Shown: piece by piece, positions 48,201 to 60,200 of the stretch | Layout: each line of letters starts with the position of its first letter | Numbering within the stretch: the stretch's first letter is position 1 | Assembly: GCF_022581195.2 (NCBI RefSeq) | Contig: NC_061459.1 | Location: 6,944,001 to 7,008,000 of the forward strand | DNA from: Helicoverpa zea | Taxonomy: Eukaryota; Arthropoda; Insecta; Lepidoptera; Noctuidae | Direction: 5' to 3' | DNA length: 64,000 nt | Notes under the pieces: generated by a model | The model's input: the letters and a program-made list of their open reading frames with translations, nothing else | Told to the model about the DNA's origin: nothing | Databases searched by the model: none | Position numbers and translations under genes: made by a program

Positions 48201-51200
48201 CGTATTCCTGTCACCCACACCATGGGAAAAACCAAATTACAATACCCAAGACATTTCCATACATGGGGTTTCACAGAGCAATTTTCTGCTATTCGAATTG
48301 TATTACTATCCCATAGAGACGGGATAGTTGCACTTGATCCCACGAATCCCATAGGACATTACAACAAGTCGCTAGCTAAATGAAAAATAATTGCGCGAAC
48401 CGGCCAAAGGGTGACATAGACAGACAGAGATAGAAAACCCTGCGCCAGACAGGTTAGAAAGGGATGGAAATATGTTCGTAAGCTCCTCGTAAGCTAGTTA
48501 GAGTTGTATAATCTGAACTTGGTATAAACGCTTCGGTAATTGTTAGTGGGCAAACTTCGATACCTTTGGGACGTCTGATGTGAGAACCACGGAAAGAATT
48601 ACTTTCACACGTTTGCGTGTTCGTGGGATGTACTTTAACCCTGATTTTTGGCAATGACATTAATGGGATCATCAATTTTCATATGAGTTATATTTTTACG
48701 CGTTCCCATTCGATTGATATCCTTTAATGCTTTCCCATCTAGTTTATAGTTCCCATGTTAAACTTGCCAAAATATATATAGCATACTTGGACTGTAATAA
48801 AAAGCTTTCCATGTTCAAAATGATCACGTCCGTTTATGAAAACAAATCATTATTATAGCTTATGACGTATTTCGTAGCATTTTCCGTAGCCCGTAGCGCG
48901 TAGCACACCCTCCGTAGCTCCTCTACATACCTACGACCTCGAGGCACTTTTTAATCGCTTTAAGTGCTTGCAAGGATTTCCAACACTTATTTATCGTGAA
49001 TAGCTAAAGAAGAAGAATGGTGTTTTATGTGGGAATAATACTATTGTTCGCTCGGAGGTAGAAAGCCAATTTAATCTGGAGTCATATTTTAGATAGTCGT
49101 AAAACATTGCCTGTCCCTCAAAAATAATCTCCTATAAACAGTATTGTTTTAAAGATTTATGAGAATGATACCGTCATTCAGTTTTAGATGGACGAAGAAA
49201 TAGTATTCATTGTAACAGTTTCATATATTTGTCCATATTCCGAAAATAATAAACATATCCTATTTTGCAAATCGTGTGAAAATACGAGAGATGTTAATCA
49301 ATTAAGCAAGGCAGATTATCGTCACATCAGAGCCATGGGAGTGACTGGACACGGTGCGCTGGAGCAATCGGCCGAACATCTCCGATCTTCCCACGGAAAG
49401 TGCCGAGCTTCTCTCATCGGCCCTCGTTGGTACCGTGTCAAACAAATGTCACGGATTGTATGCAGTTTAATGGAGACAATACCTCTGATGATCGTTATCT
49501 GGTACGCTTGTTCAGCGCTTTATAAAGTTGTTGTGTTATAATCGCTTAATTTGACTGTTCATTTTATAGGTTCATTTTATTGGTTCTTCAGAACTGACAA
49601 ACTAAAATATTTAAACTTTTTCGTTATTTCCAAAAACTACTAGACCATTAATTGATATTATTAATATCGTCAAAAAAGGTGGTAGTTTCACAAATTATTT
49701 GTAGTAAAATGGTCAGTATCTCTTATGAAACAAATAAAATTTACAAAACTTGTTCACAAGATAATACAATAGTGATATGGGATCAAGCCCCATAAGTTTA
49801 TGCGCTACCCTACTGACAAAAGCAGGAATCACTAGACAACAGCGTCCCGCCACTAAGTGATTACTTAATCCGCTTTTATCGTTAGCCGAACCGACGGCAA
49901 TCAACGCGATTAACTAAGGGTTAACACTAAACCGTACCATTACTTAACGCTGTTGTTTCATTTAGATTCTAACCACTTAATATATGATATTGTAAACTCA
50001 GATTTGGGATGAAAACTATTGTAAACATGTAACAGGTAAAGTAAGGTAAGGTATTTCTGAAAAAGATTTTTTCTGTAATTACACAATGAATGTACCTAAC
50101 TATCCAAAGAAAATGGTACACGGAGAAAAATGTGTTTCAATCAGGTAATTAATTTTGATTATACAGCTATAAACAACGTGCAACCTAACGCGTACTTTCA
50201 ACACTAGATAATAATTTTCCTTCCGTACCCGATAATAATATTATTATGGTTCTGTCGGCCCATAAAACTCAATTGGAGTAGACAATGGCAGTTTTATTCC
50301 CCATTTGAAGTGCAGCGAGCGACAAACATTTGTGGCAAGTGTATCTAATCAGGCGAGCGGCGGCCGAGAGGCGGCGCGTGCGGGCCACGTGACGCGCGCG
50401 TGTCGCACCTGCGCGCACGCAGGGTCACAATCTGCCCGAAACCGATCCCGATGCGAATCTGTGTTGAAATAACAACTACTGATTTTAGACGCCCTTGGAC
50501 GAACTCAAAGTCTTTGAGGACAGTATCGGATGATTTAAAACAATATTCTGAGAAGGTCTTTTTTTACTACACATAAATAATGACCGCAATAAATATAATG
50601 CAATGCCAAGATTTAGAGAAAGTCAAAATATAATTATGCGGGGGACATTAGAACGTTCTAACATTAAAATGATCAAAACAAAGTTTGCATCACTGTTTAA
50701 CTTTCATTCTTAAATTGAAAGTCTCTCTGCGAGTTTCCACAAGGGCGTAAAACCAATTACGAGAAAGCTATGGCAGACGGTGCATCAGCCCCGCCGGTCC
50801 CGGTGGACTGCAGGCGCAAGATCTTAGATCGAGAGCTGGATTGACATTTTGTTGGCGGATCCCGGCGGGTTGCATGTCAATCTTTATTGCTGCCTCACGG
50901 GCCAGGGAGAGCCCCTGTCACGTGCCAGGTGACCACGGCCACCAGACTTGTAATAACAATGATGCTTGCATCCTCACTGAAGATGAATAAAATAAACGGT
51001 ATCTTGTTGTTCATTATAGTTCGGCCATTCAGAGAATGCGTTCCTGACACGTCGCGATTGAACTGACGACGTAATAACATTCATTGATTATTGATATAAT
51101 AATGTTGTTTTAATGCTCCTCAATTGTTAAAACGGTAAACAACCAGCAAAAATATTTTTATCGTAACTGCAACGCCATTGCAAAGTTACGTCGTCAGTTC

Positions 51201-54200
51201 AATCGCGACGTGTCAGGAACGCATTCTCTGAATGGCCGAACTATAGTGGCTGGTATTTCTATTATTCATGGGCATTTATATCATGATGATATAATTTCAT
51301 AAGTTTAATTATCAGAAAGTATAGTAAAGATTTGGAAACTATTGAAAAATAATAACTTTACGAGGTTTTGCACTTTTATATGTGATATTTTTTGTTATAG
51401 GTAATCGAAACGTATCGGGCGTAGGATAAAAACAGAGCATGATAGCCAATGTGTTCATTAATGAAACATGAACAGTAAACACAATCCCTTGTCTCAACTC
51501 GAACTAATCTCTCGCACCGCACGGGGATAACAATAAAACCAAAATCGTCTGTGATAATATAGAATTTATTGACTCGGACACCACCGTGCAACACCGCTTG
51601 ATGGATTAAATTGCCCTATCCCTATGACAACGTTGGCACAGAAAAAATACGCTGTGTATTAAAAAGCAGCTGGTCATTTTTCAAGTGATTCCTTTTGCTC
51701 TAACAGAACAGTTGGCCGACTTTTTGTTTCCACCGGACGGGGGCTTATGGCAAATTGTGCGTTTGCTTAACGCTTTCGCCCACGAGCACTGTTTGCCAAC
51801 AGCCTCTGATGAATTTGGGTAGGAACCGCGTGTTGAATTAGGACACGCCGCTCTTGACGTGCATATTTTTTTTATGTAAATTCATTGCTGACCACGGTTT
51901 CCGTGATTGTTTGGACACCTAATTACATTAAGCCAGCATAATTCAAATCTTTTGTTTCAAATTAAACTTCAAACAAAACTATAAATACCGTTAATACTGT
52001 TACCAAACAAAATTAATTAATATTCATAATTTAAAACACGCCGCTGCTTAATTATAGATATAAAATACGATGCAGCATTAAATTGATATTTGTTTATTTA
52101 CCGAAAAACAACCCGCTCGTTGCAGTTATCCGGTTTTAATTGTAATATGTGAATTCGTATTTTCCAGGCGAGTTTTAATTATCAGGAGTCGCGCGCGCTT
52201 GAGTTACGCGACCGCCCGCAATATTTATGGCGGCACCCCACCATTCCAATACACTTTTTAACGTAATGAGCGCTCGTTGCCGCGGGAGGGTGCCACCCGC
52301 TTATGTATACAACAACGCGATTGTTTATCCATTACACAGAGCCTATATACTGAAATATACCTACTGTGTTATGTCGTTAGTACAGTGGTAACCGAATCGA
52401 AAATACAAAAACAAGTTTCATGAAAATAAATGAAACAAAATGTAGGTTTGTGTCGTTGGGCACAATAAGAGTGTCGGTTGCGCCGAGGGCGTCATATCCC
52501 GGAATACGTGATCAGGTCGCGAGTCACCGCGCGTTATACGTGATCAGATAACTATAAGACGGCGCAGCACTCTCCCGATTCTGAATTGCATTAAACATTC
52601 AGGAGCAGCACACGTCGCATATCTGACTCACATAAAAATGAGCGCTTATTATGAAATTAACTAGAGCAACCGCACGATGTCTGCTCGCTTTTTTTCGTAG
52701 GCACCGCCCGTCAGCCGCACTCGAATTACTGGACGCTAATTGGACTGTGGAAATGTGACGGACGGCGCGGGAAACCATATATTTTTTTCAAGCCTACCGC
52801 GCCTTTAGCAATAATCTCCCTAAATCCCTATTTTTTGTATTATCTTCATTTTGGTTTCACCGCATGAGGAATCAAAGAATAATTTGTTCAAAATATGAAA
52901 TACGTCGACGAATACAAATTATAATTCCAGTTCAATAAATGGTTAAAAATTGGTTTGAAATTAAATAGTGCTCAATACATAAAACATGTTCCATTTTTAT
53001 CGAATTCCTTGATAATTTTAACTCACATCTTTATAATATCGGACAAAAACACTGATTCGATTCGAAATACTGATTTTCAGAGGTTCAATTAGTATGTAAC
53101 TCTGAATTTAAGAGTAATTGCAATAACTAACTAAACAAACATCATTTTTAATGTAACCTCAACAGCTACTAGAGACATACCTAAAATTCTTTCACCCAGG
53201 AAGCTCCCAACCGTAATACAAGCCAGTTGAATCAAAAGTACAAGGAAGTTACATATGACATGAGTTCACGAACCTGCACCCTAGCTTCGGTAAGGTCTAT
53301 CTTCATGGCGATCTCTTCTCGCGTGTAGATGTCAGGGTAGTGCGTCTCCTGGAAGGCTCGCTCCAGCTCCTTGAGCTGAGCTGACGTGAATGTGGTCCTT
53401 ATTCTTCTCTGCTTGCGCTTCTCCGTCAGCGAACCCTCGTGACCGCCGTACACTTTGTACGGGAGGCCGGCTGTGGAAGATAATGTACATTGTAATATAT
53501 TGGAAAATCATTGCTCTGAAAAATACATATTAAAAAAAAGATGTGGTATTGAATACATGTTATAGACATAATTACGGTTAATACGGTTGTAAATTATTAT
53601 TTTGTACCTAGATTTGTGATTTGATAAGTGATTTAAAAATATAATGTGGCAAGTAGCTAGATACAGAGATACAACAAATAAAATGGTCAAAGCTTTTAGT
53701 AAATATTTTGTTAAGTTTGACTTTAAAAATTTACTTGTATAGAAGCTGTTAAGAAAAATATCTTAAAGCATTTACTACTTTATACATCTAAACTGTAGGT
53801 ATAATTTGCTTTAGTTGCCTAACTCAATCAAAAAAATGCGACTTATTTTAGGTCCTATTAATTACACATTATTTACATTAAACAAATTCGCCACAAATTA
53901 AAATCTTCTTGAACTGCAATGAGGCTCAGTATATAGCATGTAATTTAATGAGTGTTACAAGTAGGTAAGAGCAAGGTGCACGGCTGGCGGCCATTTTTGT
54001 GTCCCCCTCGGAGACGCTCCCTCTCCTCTCAATACCTACGAATACAGTTATAGCTAGTACTGTTCCCGGGACTTTGTTCGCCACATTATTGTTGTTTTTA
54101 CCTATTAGGAGAGATAGACAAAAGTAAAATGATCAAAATTATTTCTCATAAAAGGATTTTTTACGTCAGATTTTTTACAGACAAATTATTCCTAAAGTAG

Positions 54201-57200
54201 AATAATGCATAAACATATTGGGTTAAAAGTGTATTCTGTCTGAACATACAATAAAGATATCTTATTGGACAGCTTTCATGCATTTTCTTTCCACCTTTTT
54301 TGTCTTCTTCATTTAATTTTACGGATTTTTTTCTTAAATAAGGGTATTTATATTGCAATGAATTTGATGAAAATTTAAATCAAATATACATACTTGAATG
54401 TACTAATACTGCAAATAATATAATTTATTATCTTTTAAAAAACGCTTGCTCCAAATTTTCAACCACAGTAAATGCTACGAAAACGTAGAAAAACTCGTAG
54501 CGTTAGGTTGTCGCGTGGCATAAGTATCGATCGTTGTAGCGCTACGCCGTAGCCCGGTGCTACGTGAGGCAATGGACTCCTTTTTATTTAGCGTCGCGTG
54601 CAACTTTGTGCAACTTAAATTAAAGTAAATTCATGGAATTCAATGTTAATATTTGCGCAACTACGTTTGTATTATTTACCTACTTATCGAAAGTTACGTC
54701 TATAGTCTGATTATAATAAAATTTGACGTAAACGACTTCATTCCGTGAAATGTAGGTACAAATCTTATCATTTTTTTCTTCATAGCCTACACGCAGATAT
54801 CCTATATAGACGTAGATTAACTATGCTGTAACTAATCTATATTAAGCATCTCTTAAGGGACCATTTCGCAATAGTCAGAAAATCATCCTCCTCCGTTTTA
54901 TTTACCAAACAATGGAATAGGCTGTAACCATAAAATATGATCCTATGAAAGCATAACCCTAACCGGCTTAGACATTAGCTGCGGCAGGCTCAGCAGACCA
55001 CAGACCGCACGCGCGCAGCGACAATTACCTCAAATGAACCGGAATTAATCGAGACTCGCTTCTTGGCCGAGCTGCGGTCTCATTTGCATTATTAATAGAG
55101 GCTGCGGGGTGGAGCACGGGCGGGGGGGGGACCTCGTGTCACTGCCCCCGCAACCCGCACCCCCCGCGCAATTTGCGGGATCTAATGAAGAGGATCTTTG
55201 CAAGATGTTTCTGTTCATAAGATGTTTAATTTGAGTTTGCAGTTCGTGGGTCAGGCAGGGCCGCTCATTGTTATTGCGAACGTTATGTTTTACTGGAGCC
55301 TGAAGAGCGAGCTTTTACTGCTCCAGTTTTTGTACCTTTTCACTCTTTAATATTCATGGTTGGAACGTGGACGTTACATCCTTTCGAAGTTAAAAAATGT
55401 TCACTGACTTATAATCCTCGTAACACTAGCCTAAAATATTAAGGCTTTCATTAGACAATATCCATAAATTATTGAACGTTAATGTGGGCAATTAGCAGGC
55501 GAGTCACGTGGTGTGACGAGGCTTAGGTGCGTGCGAGCACGTGGCGCTAATGAATCGTCACGCGGCGATTAATTCACAGGTGATATGATCCGTGGCCCCA
55601 CTCCCCCCCCCCCCCCTCTCCCCGACACTCCGCCAGTTAATTACAAGACGGCGAGACTGCTTGAAGGGCGCTAAGGACTTTATCAGAACCATATTTGCAC
55701 TTGGGAATCTTACGTTTTGGAATATTCTTGCAAGTTCCTGAATATATGAAGTTTGGATCGCAACCAGTTTGATTGCTTCCTTTCAGACTTCATATTAACC
55801 GATGATATGGTCAAGTTTGCGCTAATCTATTTGAATTGATAAAATGGATATGGCTATTTCTATGTCCCATGAGCAACAAGCCATAGTAACTAACACAATT
55901 AATGTGGAAATACGTTTGAATACTCTTCTATGAAGGCTATAATCCCTCGAGTTGGGATTTACCGAGTGAATTATATCGCGATCCATCTCTATGTGAGCCG
56001 TGGTTCATTTTTCTCGCGTCACGCGAAAAGTTCGCCAACATCCATAATGCAGGCGATGTCGGCGCGTCATCGCGGCATATTGCGCCACCGCCCCCGCGCG
56101 CCGCGCACCCCCGCGCACCCCGCTCGGCAAGGGTTACAGCTTAGATTAATGAATACTGCCCCGCGACCGTGTTACACGGCTTCCTGACGCCTTCACGCCT
56201 CCATATATCACCCACTGGAGACTTAAACTTTCATTCTGTTACATAAGTCAAAAAATCTTCAAACCTGTTTCGAGACTATAATAAAATGGAATAAGAGTAA
56301 TGTGTACTGTGTAATATGTAAAGCAATATATTTTATATTACAAATAAACATGTGGGTAAATTTGCGTAATGGCAGCAGTAAAACGGAACACTTTTCGTGG
56401 AGCTAAATAAAATTGCGCGGGGTGGGAGACGCGCCGCCTATCGTTACCATTTACATAGAATTATAATAGATTTCTACATGTGTGTACATATTTTTATGTT
56501 AAAATTTTTTTTGTTTCGCAGTGTTGATGAAAGGCACAGAATATATATTAAAAGAAAACGAAAATGGATCCTGTACTTTCAGTCCCATGCGCCTTAAGTA
56601 ACTTAAAAAAACTCTCTCATGTGCGAAACGAAAAACAACTCCCAAGGCAGTTCAACGACTTGGCAATATTCAACCAAGACCGAGTGATAAGCTGACAAAA
56701 GTTTGTAGGTATGGGTTTAACATATTCACATTTGCAAGAAAACAATAATTTCTTTTCTAAAAATAAAAGTCAACGTCCCTCGTCGAGTGCGGCGCAGTAA
56801 CATTGTAGAAGTTACGATCGCGGCTCCGGCTCAGCTCAACTGTGAGATATTGCCTTTTTTATGACCCACTCTACTATACTATACTATACTGGGACAGAAT
56901 AGATCACATGATACGATAAAATATTGCCCTCGGTCCTCGCACCAAATCGAATTAACCCGTCCACTTGCATACAAAGGCGACATGAGAATAGAAATGGCGA
57001 TATCGAGTTAGGATAGCGACCTGTTTTCCCTCCGCAATGCTCAGTTTTGTGGACGTGGGACGAACACATAAAATGTTTGCTTTACGCGAAAATATTCTGA
57101 ATCAAGATTTTTAAAAGACATCGCTTAGTTCCTTTACTTACTGCCGGGAATCGTCGTCATGTAGGTATGTTAGCTTTGATAATAATTTAATATTTGATGT

Positions 57201-60200
57201 TTAATGTCTTATTCTTTTAGCTTTCTCAGCAAATTAAATGGAAAATAAAACTTATTAAAACTACTCCAGTTAGAAACAGAATTCAACTGTATAAAAGTTT
57301 CCATTTAAATACCTTTGTTCCTTATCTATGAAACACAAAAATAAAAATATTGGTGTTTTACCTAAAACGCATTGCAATAAAACGTTTCTTTCGCATTCTC
57401 GAATCTATGCCCTGATATAAGTTAAATGTTAATACCAAATCTAAAAATGTAAACAAGAACTCCAACTCTAAAGTTTCTGATTAGACTATTCAGAATGTTG
57501 TCATATAATAAGTCTACACAGAATGCAAATGGAATCAGCGTAATCTTAACCCCGTAATTCTTGTAATTGTACTACAATTAATACACAAACTTGTAATTAA
57601 TTTCAGAGTGATTAACGGGCATAATCCGGAGTTACTCGAGATTACGTGAGAGTTGCCGCGCGAGGTAAGTTATTGTGTTGCGTGGGCGTCGCAGGGGCGC
57701 GGCGGGGTGGAGAAGGGAGGATAGGTCCACGCAGAGCCTCGAGCCGCAAGATGCAGAGAAGACTCGCTCCAGCTTCGCTGTCCTCCCCTTAAGATTCTCG
57801 CGGACGCCGTTGCCAATTAGGGACGCAATCGCTCACGCGGCGAGGAGCCTCCCCGCCCGGGCCCGCCCCACCCTGTGCACTAGTCTTTGTTTCGTGACCG
57901 ACGTCGGCGTCGTCGCAACCTCCCGTCCCGCCACTTGTTCACCAAATGAAAACGGTTTCACTTTGGTATTACTAAGAGTAAAAGCAATAAAGATAAAGTT
58001 TAAGCAAGGTTTTCCACCTTTTTCCGCTTTGGTTTCCAAAGTTTATTTCGCCTTTTACCGTGACATTTTATAAATGATAGTAATAGAAAGTTTCTCTTTG
58101 AAACAATACGAGGTTTTCTGGTTGAAGTAGTCACTGATTTTAATATTGACTCATCCAGTATGTAACCAAAATTGTATTTTACACATTTGTGTTTCGATTT
58201 ATTGTTAAGAAATATCTAATCATCGTATTAAGGAGTGCAAAAGAAGCTGTTGATGAAGCGATATGGAATCCATCTAATTCCTTAGAACGAGCAATTTTTG
58301 TTTCGATTTTATGATAATTCGTATGCTCCAGGGATCAGGAGCAAAATCGGTCGTGCTGGATTTTAAGAAAGAATGCCGGTTCATGCTCGGTCATCCACGT
58401 ATTTTTTAAAATATTTTAAGTCAGACTTTAAAACGAAGTTATTTCAATATCGCATCTTAAAAGAAAATTTCAGTGTCCGAAGGTTTAGGAATACATTTAC
58501 CATTAAATGTGTAACAACGTATTAATCACATTATATTTTTGCGATGAAAGTGACATAAAAACATATTCTTATTATTTTTAGCAGTTTTCTGAATAGATAA
58601 ATATTTAATTCAAAAACCACTTCTAAAAAGCCAAAAGATCATGACTCTGTTTTACTGATTGAGAACCATTTTAACAATGGAGTCAATTAAATTATTATTT
58701 TGCTGACAGACGCCTAACATCTTGTTCTATTTATTATTCAAAATAATTTATATCGACTAATCGAGTTATAATTATGTTTTATCCGTAAGATACGGGTAAG
58801 GAACCGATCGAATCATAAACTTCTCAATTAACTTGAGGAAGTCCCTTGATGATTTGGAAAATAAATCGATGCTCTATAATGCTGTGACGTTTAGCATGTG
58901 CGAGCATTAAAATTAACAAAACAAAGACATAATGTATGAGAAATTCTCGAAGAAATATAGATACACCCTTGCTTCCCTCCGGTAGCAGAGAGCTATCAGA
59001 AGAAGAAATATCTAAACTCAAACATAACATTCGTTTAATTAACTTAATTATTATGAATTCATACCAGTATATTTAAGTTAAAGCAAGAGTTGCTTAGATT
59101 TTGGTCATGATGCTCCATTTAAATAATGTCAACTACAAGTGTACAAAACCAAAGAGAATTGTCTAAAGTAATATGTAAGTCCATACCGCTAATTTTACAA
59201 GCGATTTTATAAAACGAATCTATGAAAACACAATAAAGTTTAACCAGCATATTATTGCAGGGCCTAACAAGATTCATAACCGGGTTTCGCATCTCATATT
59301 CCACAACATTCTTCAATTAATTATGAATTTAATTGTATTTCGGAAAGCATCCTTATGTATTACGGGATGCAAGTTCTCTCGGTCCGCCTGTCCGTTGTTG
59401 CACTTACATCGTGAGAACCACTGATTCCGTTTCCATGCATTTTTCATTTGTAATTCATTTGCTCATAGTCTGGATGTTGGATGCTAGACTTTATTAAACT
59501 GTGCCAAGGCTTAATGTCCATTGCAAAAGCTTGAGTTCAGTATCAATTATTCTTGAATGGATTTGCAAGAACAAAGCAAAATAACTTAATTTTTAAATTA
59601 CTTTATGAATCAACTTATGTTCACTGATAGTCGGCCGACTGTCTACTCTGCAGTTTGCTACAAATGAGCATTTTAAAATTATTATTCAAATCAAAATAGA
59701 AGAATGTATTATATCACTTAGACGTTACTCACATTAATATTAGGTACTTTGCATATAATAATAGTCTGGTCAAACCTTTCATATAAAGGTTTGACCGGAC
59801 TATTTTTACAATTTAGACCATAGGTATCTTTTTTTCGCCTTTTAAAGTTAAACAGTTACTGCATTGCAGTTTTATGTCCCACTTTCATCAGCTAAATATT
59901 GATTTATGTACTTCGAAGGATATACCTACCTTCGCTTTCTATGGCGATCAACTTATAATGAACTAAAAAAGTAAATCCGCACAACTCAAGAATAAACGGA
60001 AGAGGGAATTTTGAAAAAACATGAATTCTAGATAATATTTCAAAACCGGTAAAATATTGCATTCATGTCGTAGACCCTGAAGACCTGATAATTTTGGTAT
60101 TATTTGGTCTTTACAAAGGTCTGTTATTACGGTTGCGATAAACACATTTCTAAAGCCAGATATTTTCAGTTGAAGTTCTATCTTAAACGTTTAAGAAGTA

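Larger units (their letters stand above)
38400..53273. other. Phox2 intron 2
   Basis: 14.9 kb splitting the homeobox. Contains GC-richer patches at 40640-40830, 42180-42300, 44280-44410, 50330-50460 and 52180-52560. Also holds a lepidopteran repeat at 42795-43260, a foldback at 43476-43864, a 235-base tandem duplication at 43818-44285, a perfect hairpin at 45448-45561 and a MITE at 51015. No second gene is supported. Confidence 0.6.

Noticed and set aside
49188..49541. 117-residue open frame on plus inside Phox2 intron 2
   Set aside because: No recognisable domain, no signal peptide or splice context, and composition shifts within the frame; length alone is within chance for 64 kb.
57675..58073. 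132-residue open frame on plus in a GC-rich patch
   Set aside because: Arginine/alanine/proline-rich translation typical of GC-rich non-coding DNA, with an overlapping open frame on the other strand.
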